Shown: positions 8,209 through 15,234 of the stretch, in pieces
How positions within the stretch are numbered: the stretch's first letter is position 1
Layout: each line of letters begins with the position of its first letter
Assembly (NCBI GenBank): GCA_002428735.1
Contig: DIXO01000006.1
Location: 1-29,653 of the forward strand
Length of the DNA stretch: 29,653 nucleotides
Source of the DNA: Syntrophaceae bacterium UBA6078
GTDB taxonomy: Bacteria; Desulfobacterota; Syntrophia; Syntrophales; UBA2210
Reading direction: 5' to 3'
Made by a program: the position numbers and the translations under genes
Notes under the pieces: model-generated
Database searches by the model: none
What the model was told of the DNA's origin: nothing
What the model saw: only the letters and a program-made list of their open reading frames with translations

Positions 8209-9689
8209 GTCGCCCCCCGCGCGGGGGCGTGGATTGAAACTTCTCCAGATCGGCGTCACGGCGGGCGTATTCCGTCGCCCCCCGCGCGGGGGCGTGGATT
8301 GAAACATAGACTATAACCATCAGCGTGCAAAACTACATCAGTCGCCCCCCGCGCGGGGGCGTGGATTGAAACATATCGCGCTCAAAAAGAATGCTGGCCA
8401 CGAAAAGTCGCCCCCCGCGCGGGGGCGTGGATTGAAACATCCGTCAAGATTTTTGAGTCAAAGGTTATGTGTCGCCCCCCGCGCGGGGGCGTGGATTGAA
8501 ACCCATTATCAAGTCTTTTTTTCATCTTTTTTTTCCGTCGCCCCCCGCGCGGGGGCGTGGATTGAAACAATCAATAGACACTGGTCATGATGCTACCATA
8601 GGTCGCCCCCCGCGCGGGGGCGTGGATTGAAACATCATCATATCATCATCAGACTGGTCAAGGATATGTCGCCCCCCGCGCGGGGGCGTGGATTGAAACG
8701 TGATGGTGGTACATGTGATTATATGGTGGCATAGTCGCCCCCCGCGCGGGGGCGTGGATTGAAACTATCAAGGATGTCAAGGCACATGAGTATGGTATCG
8801 TCGCCCCCCGCGCGGGGGCGTGGATTGAAACTCCTATATAATAAGGGGACATCTGTACAAGCATGTGTCGCCCCCCGCGCGGGGGCGTGGATTGAAACAT
8901 GAAGGTACTGATGTGGTCACCTAGTTTGTATGTCGCCCCCCGCGCGGGGGCGTGGATTGAAACTTTTAACTGGCCGATAATCTATGGCCACTAGACTAGT
9001 CGCCCCCCGCGCGGGGGCGTGGATTGAAACTTTTAAGTGCCTATAATCTATTGCAACAAGATTGTCGCCCCCCGCGCGGGGGCGTGGATTGAAACCCTAG
9101 TCAGAAAAAAAAGTTGCTCTGGAAGTTAGTCGCCCCCCGCGCGGGGGCGTGGATTGAAACACTTGCTAACGTTACATTACCCTTTGATTTTTTAGTCGCC
9201 CCCCGCGCGGGGGCGTGGATTGAAACCTTCCCGGCTCGCCCGGTTCCCAGTCCTCCGCCTAAGTCGCCCCCCGCGCGGGGGCGTGGATTGAAACTGCAGG
9301 GGATCGTTGCAGTTGCCGAGCATGGGGGTCGCCCCCCGCGCGGGGGCGTGGATTGAAACTTTGATCCATCCGGATGCCGGGGCCGTGTTTCCGTCGCCCC
9401 CCGCGCGGGGGCGTGGATTGAAACTTGACAGCAGAGGAAGAAGCCGACCCGCTCAAAAGGTCGCCCCCCGCGCGGGGGCGTGGATTGAAACCCACCGCCT
9501 GAGCCATCCCGCTTGCGAGTGCCTGTCGCCCCCCGCGCGGGGGCGTGGATTGAAACACGTTGATCAGGATCTGCCCCTCGATATAGGCCCCGTCGCCCCC
9601 CGCGCGGGGGCGTGGATTGAAACGTCGGGCCGGACGAACACCTCCTTGATCAGCGAGGTCGCCCCCCGCGCGGGGGCGTGGATTGAAAC
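8209..9689 (+). CRISPR. Type I-C CRISPR array: 23 perfect 32-bp repeats, 22 spacers
   Basis: The repeat starts GTCGCCCCCC and ends GCGTGGATTGAAAC, 32 bp, and all 23 copies are identical (first 8209-8240, last 9658-9689). CGCCCCC and GGGGGCG in it form a 7-bp hairpin with a 5-base loop. Cutting just after the stem by Cas5c would leave the 11-base handle TGGATTGAAAC, as known for I-C. Spacers are 32-36 nt. No repeat variants appear up to the trailer, which suggests the array is fairly young or actively kept. A degenerate 19-base repeat-like string follows at 9724-9742 after 34 bases, which could make a 23rd spacer, but see the lytic transglycosylase stub. Spacers 2-15 are AT-rich and 16-22 are GC-rich. 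Confidence 0.99.
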
Positions 9690-9720
9690 TCCTCGAAGAA
9701 GGAGGCCGCGTACTGCGCCA

Positions 9721-9818
9721 GGCATCGCCCCCGCGCTCAAACCGTCCCGCCCATACCCGAGACGCAGGACTACGTGCGCAAGGTTATTGAGTGCTACCGC
9801 GTATTCCAGGGCGGGTAG
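9721..9818 (+). pseudogene. 3' stub of a lytic transglycosylase gene next to the array trailer
   Basis: From 9741 the plus strand reads TV, then PPIPETQDYVRKVIECY, then RVFQGG and a TAG stop at 9816-9818. The PP-x-PET-x-x-YV-x-K/RV pattern is the usual C-terminus of SLT-type lytic transglycosylases, which cleave peptidoglycan. One base out of frame just before it (9721-9741) lies GIAPALK, which would join naturally if one A were restored, suggesting a decayed frame. The rest of the gene is absent: the CRISPR array ends 31 bases upstream. The array or whole cas locus seems to have inserted in, or recombined into, this gene. The call is based on motif memory only. Confidence 0.55.
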
Positions 9819-9825
9819 GGATAAG

Positions 9826-11013
9826 CTAGGCACCACCCCTTAAACCAAGGTCCGCGTGCCTGCTTGCAATGGCAGCGGCCAGCTTATCCAGGGCCGCAAA
9901 ATCACTGTCCGACGGCAACCCCTTGCAGAGCACAGGATCCAACACCTCAACCTTAAGGTTTGGAATCATCCCCGCGAGTGTTTCCACGGTTTTCCCTCCC
10001 CACCCATAGGAACCGATAATAGAGAGAAATTTTGCCTTAGGCCGCAAGGCATTTGCCAGAAATGTCGCGTAAGCCGCCAGAGGGTGAGGATTGGCCAAAA
10101 CGGTGGGAACACCCACAACGATCGTTGCCGCGTCAACCAGCGCCATGGCTAATTTCCCGATATCGGCAACCGCCAGGTTAAAAAGTTCAACGCGGACGCC
10201 GCGTTCCGCAAGAGCGGACGTCAGATAGTCCACCATCTTCTGGGTGCTGCCGTGCATGGACACGAAAGGAATGACCGCCACGTTGTGGGGATCGCTCGAT
10301 ATCCAGTCCCTGTAGGCGTCCATGATCCACGCCGGCCGGTCATAAATCTGTCCGTGACTCGGGGCGATCATTTGAATGTCATACCCTTGAAGCTTCTCGA
10401 TATTCTTTTGGATAATGCTGCGAAACGGCATCATGATTTCAGCGAAGTACCGTTTGGCGGCTTCATAGACACGTCCCTGATCTGTTACATACAAATCAGA
10501 TGTGGCGATGTGGGAACCGAAGAAATCGCAACTGAACAGGATTTTGTCCTCTTCGAGATAGCTTACCATGGTTTCAGGCCAGTGGACCCAGGGGGTATAA
10601 ATGAACTTCAGGGTCTTATCTCCCAGAGACAAGGTCTCTCCGTCTTCCACAATCATGAAGCTTTTTTCCGATACTTTCAGCGCCTCCATGAGCAAACCTT
10701 TGGCCTTCGGCGTTACAACCACTTTGGCCTCCGGGAAACGCTCAAGCACCAGCGGGATGGTCCCGGAATGGTCCTGTTCGGAATGGTGGGAAACGATAAA
10801 ATCCAGCGTGGTCACTGCGTCCAGTTGCGCCATCAGTGTATCGACCATGGGCGGATCAACCGTATCCAGCAAAGCTGTTTTTTCGCTTCCTTCGATCAGG
10901 TAAGCGTTATACGTTGTCCCGTCGGGAAGTGGAATGAGAGAGTCGAAAAGGCGGCGATCCCAATCCACTGCGCCCAGCCAGGAAACCCCCTTTGTTATTG
11001 TTCGTTTTTTCAT
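9826..11013 (-). CDS. fprA: Flavodiiron protein (FprA-type O2/NO reductase)
   Basis: Flavodiiron proteins reduce oxygen to water or nitric oxide to N2O in the cytoplasm of anaerobes, taking electrons from rubredoxin or F420-type donors. The 395-aa product has an N-terminal beta-lactamase-fold diiron domain with all expected ligands: H77, E79, D81 and H82 in SHHSEQDHSG, H144 in PWVHWPET, D163 in SCDFFG and H220 in APSHGQIYD. A flavodoxin domain follows (from about residue 247, FVSMHGSTQKMVDYL) for FMN. No rubredoxin domain is fused. AGGAGTCAGAG precedes ATG 11013. The gene is convergent with the CRISPR array and seems to stand alone. Confidence 0.95.
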   Translation of the reverse strand: MKKRTITKGVSWLGAVDWDRRLFDSLIPLPDGTTYNAYLIEGSEKTALLDTVDPPMVDTLMAQLDAVTTLDFIVSHHSEQDHSGTIPLVLERFPEAKVVVTPKAKGLLMEALKVSEKSFMIVEDGETLSLGDKTLKFIYTPWVHWPETMVSYLEEDKILFSCDFFGSHIATSDLYVTDQGRVYEAAKRYFAEIMMPFRSIIQKNIEKLQGYDIQMIAPSHGQIYDRPAWIMDAYRDWISSDPHNVAVIPFVSMHGSTQKMVDYLTSALAERGVRVELFNLAVADIGKLAMALVDAATIVVGVPTVLANPHPLAAYATFLANALRPKAKFLSIIGSYGWGGKTVETLAGMIPNLKVEVLDPVLCKGLPSDSDFAALDKLAAAIASRHADLGLRGGA

Positions 11014-11138
11014 CTCTGACTCCTTTCTGTTTTAGGCAATACGGGGCAACACAGGGACAGTATATCTGTTGATCGGCCTTGCTCTTGATAAATTACTACG
11101 ATGTCGACCAATTACCCGGAGCTGCCCCGGCAATGAAA

Positions 11139-11492
11139 CTATTCTGAAACGCTGTTTATATAATCCCTGAGCGCGACCGCATTGTTGTAATCGGGCTCTT
11201 TTGATGAGTACAAAAAACTAACTCTGCCGCCCTTCAGATGCGCCAGAAGCTCTTTGACGCTCTCCTCATTTGAAGCCAACTCTGAAAAATATCGCTTTTT
11301 AAATTCAGGCCATTTATCACGATCGTGATTATACCATCTGCGAAGATCATTCGAAGGCGCCACCGATTTCAACCACAAATCTATCTTCGCATCCGTTTTC
11401 GAAAGGCCTCTTGGCCATAGTCGATCAACCAGGATTCTGATCCCATCTTCAGAATCAGCCTGATCGTATACCCGCTTAACCTTGATATCCAT
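11139..11492 (-). CDS. DUF488 family protein
   Basis: This 117-aa product belongs to DUF488, whose function is not established. Signatures are KVKRVYD, then DGIRILVDRLWPRGLSK (16-32), WLKSVAPSNDLRRWYNHD (40-57) and FLYSSKEPDYNNAVALRDYI. The start is taken as ATG 11492 because family homology begins there. The longer open frame to 11795 runs over the neighbouring glycosylase gene and is not credible. No Shine-Dalgarno is visible. It lies 77 bases downstream of the glycosylase gene on the same strand and may belong to the same cassette cluster. Confidence 0.85.
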   Translation of the reverse strand: MDIKVKRVYDQADSEDGIRILVDRLWPRGLSKTDAKIDLWLKSVAPSNDLRRWYNHDRDKWPEFKKRYFSELASNEESVKELLAHLKGGRVSFLYSSKEPDYNNAVALRDYINSVSE

Positions 11493-11558
11493 ATTCTGAA
11501 TTGAAGCGTACGTCAGCCCTCTGCGACGGCGCCTTAGCGACGTACACAGCAGGGCATG

Positions 11559-11565
11559 GTTCGAC
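11559..11565 (-). other. Half attC-like R box after the glycosylase gene
   Basis: GTCGAAC (minus strand, 4 bases after the glycosylase stop) resembles the R'' box of the clearer attC-like site after higA. Downstream, GTACGTC (11508-11514) and GACGTAC (11539-11545) form a hairpin with one extra base next to the stem. No clean partner R' box was found before the DUF488 start, so this is at most a decayed site. Confidence 0.3.
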
Positions 11566-11569
11566 CCTT

Positions 11570-12307
11570 CTATGATTTCTCGAAACTCGCGAAGACAGAT
11601 GCATCGAATATGCAGGGAAGCACTTCCGCCTGTGTGCAGAGTTCTTGGATCGTATCCATGATGCAACAGTAATAGTCGGTCTCGCCAAGGGCGGAGGACG
11701 ATAGAAGATCGAGTGAGCCTCCGTTCCCAAGTTCCCTCAACCACTTGAGAATGCGGCTGTCTATTGGGATTTCGTATTGCGTCAGACCCAACCATTGAAG
11801 AAGGTTCCTGGATTGTTTTGGGCCGAAGCCTTTCAGGAGTTTGTCAATCTGGGTCGCACAAGCCCGCTCCTTCTCTTTAGATAGAGGTGCCTTCCTCAGC
11901 GGAATCAACACAGTATCGAGTTCGTCCCATCCGCCCCCGTTGAGCCAGCGGAAATTGTGTGCAATCTGTTTGGAAATGACTGTCGTGCGTCTGATTCCGC
12001 CAAATGCGTCAAACTCGGACTCGGCCAGCCGTACAATGTCTTTAGCCTCCTTGCACTGATCAAGCAACAGCAACGGAGAATTGGATCGAATGAAACGTTG
12101 AACGGCAGAATCTGCGCTGGACTTCTGTTGCGTCGTAAGGAGACACCCGATCTGTCTTTTCCAGATAATCTTATGGGAAAGGTCAATGCCTCTTCGGCAA
12201 ACGTTCCGATCACGACGTTCTACGACTATAGTGTGACCGGCCATCATGGTTACGACATCCCTGACGCGCTTTACGTCATTCCGCGAGAATGTAATTTTGA
12301 TCTTCAT
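11570..12307 (-). CDS. HhH-GPD DNA glycosylase/AP lyase, OGG-like
   Basis: This 245-aa protein probably removes a damaged base, such as 8-oxoguanine, and nicks the strand. The helix-hairpin-helix reads LLKGFGPKQSRNLLQWLGL (157-175). K164 is placed as the Schiff-base lysine and D183 in PIDSR as the catalytic Asp. The 19-residue spacing equals that of OGG1 (K249-D268), and CLLTTQQK (55-62) resembles the glycosylase N-terminal motif. No iron-sulfur cysteine cluster is visible, which argues against endonuclease III. The ATG 12307 lies only 7 bases from a putative attC R' box, with no clear Shine-Dalgarno, as is common for integron-cassette genes. The exact substrate is uncertain. Confidence 0.7.
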   Translation of the reverse strand: MKIKITFSRNDVKRVRDVVTMMAGHTIVVERRDRNVCRRGIDLSHKIIWKRQIGCLLTTQQKSSADSAVQRFIRSNSPLLLLDQCKEAKDIVRLAESEFDAFGGIRRTTVISKQIAHNFRWLNGGGWDELDTVLIPLRKAPLSKEKERACATQIDKLLKGFGPKQSRNLLQWLGLTQYEIPIDSRILKWLRELGNGGSLDLLSSSALGETDYYCCIMDTIQELCTQAEVLPCIFDASVFASFEKS

Positions 12308-12314
12308 CTTTTTG

Positions 12315-12369
12315 GTCGAACCCCTGTGTCAGTGGACGGTTTTTGCTCCGCTGGACACAGATGTTCGAT
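12315..12369 (-). other. attC-like recombination site after higA
   Basis: These 55 bases fold into an attC-type structure in the direction of the genes (minus strand). The R'' box ATCGAAC (12369-12363) is complementary in six of seven bases to the R' box GTTCGAC (12321-12315). The L'' arm, CTGTGTCCAGCGGA, matches the L' arm with a single extra C in L'', the extrahelical base expected of attC. The stem has about 13 pairs including one G-T. The boxes differ from the consensus RYYYAAC/GTTRRRY at one position each. It starts 5 bases after the higA stop and ends just before the glycosylase gene. It could instead be a terminator, but there is no T-run. Confidence 0.6.
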
Positions 12370-12374
12370 GTGAT

Positions 12375-12662
12375 TTACCTTATCTCAGTAAATATTTCAG
12401 GATGCTGATCAGCAATGCGTAAAAGAGATTTTGCTGGGCCTTGAGGATTTCTTCTCCCTTGTTCCCAATCTTGTATAGTGCGCGGGCTAACACCCATTAA
12501 GCCGGCAAAAGCAGATTGTGACAACTTTAACCTTCTTCTAATGGTTTTTGTAGGAGCTGGTTCATTCAAAACATGCGCTTTTAATTTTATTTCGCCTTTT
12601 TTAAAGCGTTTTATTTCTTTAATTCCCTCTAATATTTCTTGACCAATATTACGATCACTCAT
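12375..12662 (-). CDS. higA: HigA-type Xre-family antitoxin
   Basis: This 95-aa antitoxin should bind and neutralise the toxin encoded just upstream and repress the operon. The C-terminal half is a Cro/CI helix-turn-helix: LKLSQSAFAGLMGVSPRTIQ followed by DWEQGRRNPQGPAKSLLRI. The start ATG 12662 (MSDRNIGQEIL) has GGAGGAAA upstream and overlaps the toxin stop by 8 bases, so translation is coupled. A longer start at 12680 is less likely. Toxin-first order is typical of higBA. Confidence 0.9.
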   Translation of the reverse strand: MSDRNIGQEILEGIKEIKRFKKGEIKLKAHVLNEPAPTKTIRRRLKLSQSAFAGLMGVSPRTIQDWEQGRRNPQGPAKSLLRIADQHPEIFTEIR

Positions 12663-12966
12663 TTTCAATTTCCTCCGCAATCTTTTTTAAAATATAGCTT
12701 GGAATCGTTGCTTTTTCACTCTTCGAATATAAAGTAAGTAACCATATTTCATTTTCAGATTTTTTCCAAAAATACATAATCCTTATCCCACCTCTTTTCC
12801 CTCTTCTGCCCGGAGCCCACCTAACCTTTCTGACTCCGCCACTTCCACGAACGAGGTCCCCGGTCTCAGGATTAAGAAGTAGATACCATTGAAATAGCCC
12901 ATATTCATCATCCGATAGATATCTGGGTAACAATTTTGTAAATAGAGTCGTTTCAATGAATATCAT
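12655..12966 (-). CDS. higB: HigB/RelE-type toxin
   Basis: This 103-aa protein is a probable ribosome-dependent mRNA interferase of the RelE/HigB fold. Conserved blocks are IETTLFTKLLPRYLSDDEYG (4-23), GSGGVRKVRWAPGRRGKRGG and IRIMYFWKK, with the basic strand expected for RNA binding, and LLTLYSKSEK near the end. The start is ATG 12966, because the only longer start, at 13002, lies within the -35 box. ATG 12966 begins 8 bases after the -10 box, so the mRNA may be leaderless. Confidence 0.9.
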   Translation of the reverse strand: MIFIETTLFTKLLPRYLSDDEYGLFQWYLLLNPETGDLVRGSGGVRKVRWAPGRRGKRGGIRIMYFWKKSENEIWLLTLYSKSEKATIPSYILKKIAEEIENE

Positions 12967-12973
12967 ATGAGCT

Positions 12974-13002
12974 ATTGTACGGCAATGCCGTATGTATGTC
13001 AA
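12974..13002 (-). promoter_or_regulatory. higBA promoter with palindromic operator
   Basis: On the minus strand TTGACA (13002-12997) and TACAAT (12979-12974) are separated by exactly 17 bases. A 15-base palindrome with 7-bp arms, TACGGCA-A-TGCCGTA (12978-12992), lies between them and touches the -10 box. This is the expected place for the HigA repressor. The higB ATG starts 8 bases downstream of the -10, at the likely transcription start. Confidence 0.85.
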
Positions 13003-13025
13003 TAATTATTTGTCATCGTACGTCT

Positions 13026-13099
13026 CGGATAACGTGGCCGGAAGTAAACGTGGCCGAGCGAAGCGGGCCGGCCGGCCTGTTCCGGCTCGCGTTCATCCG
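13026..13099 (-). other. attC-like hairpin after the methyltransferase gene
   Basis: Read on the minus strand, CGGATGAACG (13099-13090) pairs with CGTTATCCG (13034-13026), with one extra G in the left arm. GCCGGAA (13086-13080) pairs with TTCCGGC (13043-13037). This R''-L''-loop-L'-R' layout, with extra bases on the left side, is attC-like and starts 4 bases after the methyltransferase stop. The outer boxes do not match the attC consensus well. The loop is very GC-rich and holds the palindrome GGCCGGCCGGCC. Confidence 0.45.
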
Positions 13100-13103
13100 T
13101 TTG

Positions 13104-13859
13104 TCAGGTCCAAGAGCGCGATCTGAACACGTAGATCGCCCAACCAAGCGTGTCGCGGCCCCAGCGCAGGTATGCCGCCTTCGCCTTGCTCACGCGCTCA
13201 TTTACCTCCGCCAAATCCGGATCATCTGGATGGGTGCGAGCGTACTCCGCTGTCGCCAACCATTGGAGGCCCTCATACCTGTCCCAGTCGTCCGTGCTGC
13301 TCACGATGGTGTGAACGAGCTCCATTCCTCGCCCCTCTCCGGCTTCTGCATTCGAGGAGTGGCTCCCGAAGTCCTCTCTCGTGATCCCGGATGTCTCCAG
13401 GTAGCCGTCGGACGGCTCCTGCCGCCAGTATGGCTCTCCCACGATCACCCAGCCGCCGGGCTTCACCATGCCGATCAGCGCTTCGAGCGTATTGGCATGC
13501 CCCCCGAAGATCCAACTGGCACCGATACATGACGCCAGATCCAAGCTGTGCGGCTCGTCCGGCTTGAAATCCGCACCATTCATCTGAGTGAAAGTGATGC
13601 CGGCACTCGATGTCCGCGTCTTGAGCCTTCTCCTGGCATCGGCGATGTAAAAAGGAGAAATGTCGATGCCCATGCCACGAACGCCAAAGGCTTCCGCCAA
13701 GCGAATCAGGAACTCACCCTTTCCACAGGCGATGTCAACCACCTGCGCGTTATTCGGGAGGCGCAGAAGTTCCACGAGACGCGCCAGTTTTTCCTCGCTC
13801 GTGGGATTGCATACCACATGTTCACGGTGAGTAATGTCGTAGAACTTCAATGTGTCCAT
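13104..13859 (-). CDS. Class I SAM-dependent methyltransferase
   Basis: This 251-aa cytoplasmic protein has a standard Rossmann methyltransferase domain: motif I VVDIACGKGEFLIRLAE (about residues 40-56), an acidic motif II in GMGIDIS, and a post-I region DLASCIGASWIFGG, then VKPGGWVIVGEPYWR. Its substrate is not evident. The start is ATG 13859 (MDTLKFYDITHREHVV) with AAGGA 9 bases upstream. A TTG three codons earlier has no room for a ribosome-binding site. It sits between the two toxin-antitoxin modules on the same strand. Confidence 0.85.
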   Translation of the reverse strand: MDTLKFYDITHREHVVCNPTSEEKLARLVELLRLPNNAQVVDIACGKGEFLIRLAEAFGVRGMGIDISPFYIADARRRLKTRTSSAGITFTQMNGADFKPDEPHSLDLASCIGASWIFGGHANTLEALIGMVKPGGWVIVGEPYWRQEPSDGYLETSGITREDFGSHSSNAEAGEGRGMELVHTIVSSTDDWDRYEGLQWLATAEYARTHPDDPDLAEVNERVSKAKAAYLRWGRDTLGWAIYVFRSRSWT

Positions 13860-13882
13860 GATTCTCAATCCTTCGAGGTCCT

Positions 13883-13962
13883 ATCTTTAAGCTGAGTGGG
13901 CGGCGGCAGATAGATGTTTTAGCCGCGATCTTCTACCGCTCAACTCAAGCGGCAGGTTAGAT
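13883..13962 (-). other. attC-like hairpin overlapping the relE stop
   Basis: On the minus strand the R'' box ATCTAAC (13962-13956) fits RYYYAAC exactly and includes the toxin TAA stop. The left arm GCTTGAGTTGAGCGG (13950-13936) pairs with CCGCCCACTCAGC (13903-13891), the left arm carrying one extra T, as in attC sites. The right R' box is degenerate (TTAAAGAT). The total length is 80 bases. Confidence 0.45.
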
Positions 13963-14217
13963 TTCGCTTTTGTAAACATCCTTACGATTGTCGATCCTAA
14001 GGATAAGGATATCAAGACCCAGCAGGGCATAAATCACCCTGTAGTCACCGACGCGGTATTTGCGAATACCGGCAAACTGGCCCTTGAGCACAGGATTGGA
14101 TTCAGGCTGCTTAATCAGTTCATTCTCAATGAGATCAAGGATGCGTTTCGCCTCGGGCTTCGATAGCTTTTTGAGGTCGCGGTGGACCGACTTCTTATAG
14201 ACGATATTATAGGCCAA
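13957..14217 (-). CDS. relE: RelE/ParE-family toxin
   Basis: This 86-aa toxin is probably an mRNA interferase. Family features are YKKSVHRDLKKLSKPEAKRI (7-26), LKGQFAGIRKYRVGDYRVIY (44-63), with the Arg-rich strand used to bind mRNA, and LILRIDNRKDVYK at the end. The start codon is TTG 14217, which lies 11 bases inside the antitoxin end. Translation is therefore probably coupled. There is no alternative ATG nearby. Confidence 0.9.
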   Translation of the reverse strand: MAYNIVYKKSVHRDLKKLSKPEAKRILDLIENELIKQPESNPVLKGQFAGIRKYRVGDYRVIYALLGLDILILRIDNRKDVYKSEI

Positions 14218-14425
14218 GGGACTCCCTCATCACTTCGGATGAAACAATCTCATCACCCTTATCGTGGAGTCGATCGAGGGCTATCTGGAGATCCGCGTAA
14301 TCCTCGATATAGGACTCCAGGGCTTTCTGAATGATGAAAGAGCGGGGCCTTTCGGTCTCTTTGGCTATGCTATCGAGTTGGCTGGCAAGATTCTTGGGGA
14401 GCCGTACTGATATTGCTGTATTCAT
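14207..14425 (-). CDS. relB: Ribbon-helix-helix antitoxin (RelB/CopG-like)
   Basis: This 72-aa antitoxin starts with a ribbon-helix-helix domain (TAISVRLPKNLASQLDSIAK, then ETERPRSFIIQKALESYI) that would bind the promoter as a dimer. The acidic C-terminal tail would wrap around the toxin. CAGGAGATTCATT precedes ATG 14425. It overlaps the toxin gene by 11 bases. Confidence 0.9.
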   Translation of the reverse strand: MNTAISVRLPKNLASQLDSIAKETERPRSFIIQKALESYIEDYADLQIALDRLHDKGDEIVSSEVMRESLGL

Positions 14426-14453
14426 AATGAATCTCCTGTCATTTTTGTATTAC

Positions 14454-14482
14454 AATATATGCAGGCATGCCTGTTTCGTCAA
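14454..14482 (-). promoter_or_regulatory. relBE promoter with palindromic operator
   Basis: On the minus strand TTGACG (14482-14477) and TATATT (14459-14454) are 17 bases apart. The perfect 12-bp palindrome CAGGCATGCCTG (14462-14473) fills most of the spacer and is the probable antitoxin operator. A second imperfect palindrome, TTGTATTACAA (14445-14455), overlaps the -10. The layout mirrors the higBA promoter. Confidence 0.8.
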
Positions 14483-14793
14483 GCAAATTTTCGAAATCTA
14501 AGAGCCGCCGGATGAGCCGCCGTTTTTGGGAGCGGAATTGCATGTATGCACTGTGCCGTGCGAAAAATCGAGTGAGGCGAAGTCCGAAGGGGGTCGGCTC
14601 GATTGGTTTTGATTATCTTGCTATAAGCGGAAAATAACCTCTTGTTTTTTCCATTTCGCTACCATAGGCCACGTTATCATGGAAAACAAGAAAAATTCAG
14701 TCCGGACAATCAGTTACGACTTATGAATCAGGTTAGACGGGCCATACGCTATCATCGTTGCGCCTGTCGTACCGGAAAACAAAACACATTGTC
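14483..14793. other. Gene-free gap between relB and the DUF5658-like gene
   Basis: No credible gene was found in either strand. It holds one inverted repeat, AATCGAG (14566-14572) with CTCGATT (14598-14604), with further partial pairing inside. No T-run follows. The GTTAGAC at about 14731-14737 fits the attC R' consensus but has no partner arm. Nothing else is evident. Confidence 0.4.
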
Positions 14794-15234
14794 CTATGTG
14801 ACGGCAAAGAGGCTGGCGAACCGGATGTGGTGGAGAAGAACGGAATAGTAGACGGTGAATACGGAGAAAAGTCCCACCACCGAAACGGGATGTCGCCGGT
14901 AGCGCCAGATGAGGGTGAGACCGAGGGAGACCAGGGCAATCTTGACGAGGGCAAAAAGAATGGGGCTATCGTGCAGCAGCTGTTCCATGAGGATGTTGAT
15001 TTCCCGCATCAGCCCCAGCCGCGCCCAGGCCAGGGTGAAAAGCAGATCCAGCAGATTCATGACGACGATGGCTAAAATGATCCCATTGAGCCATCGGATC
15101 TGTTGCGGAGTTCCAAGGGAGATCGTTTGCCGTGCCACGGGAAGATTCCTCTTCAAGTCGCTGGTTTGTACCTTTGTCGTATAATCGGCTCCGCCTGCTC
15201 TGTCAATGGATTTTTTAATGACCTTCCCGATCAT
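14794..15234 (-). CDS. Small membrane protein, DUF5658-like
   Basis: This 146-aa protein probably spans the inner membrane three times: INGIILAIVV-type helix in LNGIILAIVVMNLLDLLFTL (47-66), SPILFALVKIALVSLGLTLI and VVGLFSVFTVYYSVLL. The NxLDxxFTLxW and E-x-N pattern (MNLLDLLFTLAW, MREINILM) matches my memory of DUF5658, whose function is unknown. The start ATG 15234 is chosen because GGGAGGAAA precedes it. An upstream in-frame start at 15303 would add a low-complexity tail. The gene lies downstream of the dynamin-like gene, with 145 bases between. Confidence 0.7.
   Translation of the reverse strand: MIGKVIKKSIDRAGGADYTTKVQTSDLKRNLPVARQTISLGTPQQIRWLNGIILAIVVMNLLDLLFTLAWARLGLMREINILMEQLLHDSPILFALVKIALVSLGLTLIWRYRRHPVSVVGLFSVFTVYYSVLLHHIRFASLFAVT

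Noticed and set aside
8569..8667. Shared 8-mer ACTGGTCA in spacers 6 and 7.
   Set aside because: Around three shared 8-mers are expected by chance among the spacers.
8366..9836. Several open frames with repeated peptides such as APRAGAWIE across the CRISPR array.
   Set aside because: They are translations of the 32-bp repeat in various frames; no start signal or protein family.
12966..13002. Longer toxin start at 13002.
   Set aside because: It lies within the -35 box, so it would not be transcribed.
13028..14678. Inverted 12-mer GATAACGTGGCC flanking the methyltransferase and relBE genes.
   Set aside because: About 26 such 12-base pairs are expected by chance in 30 kb.
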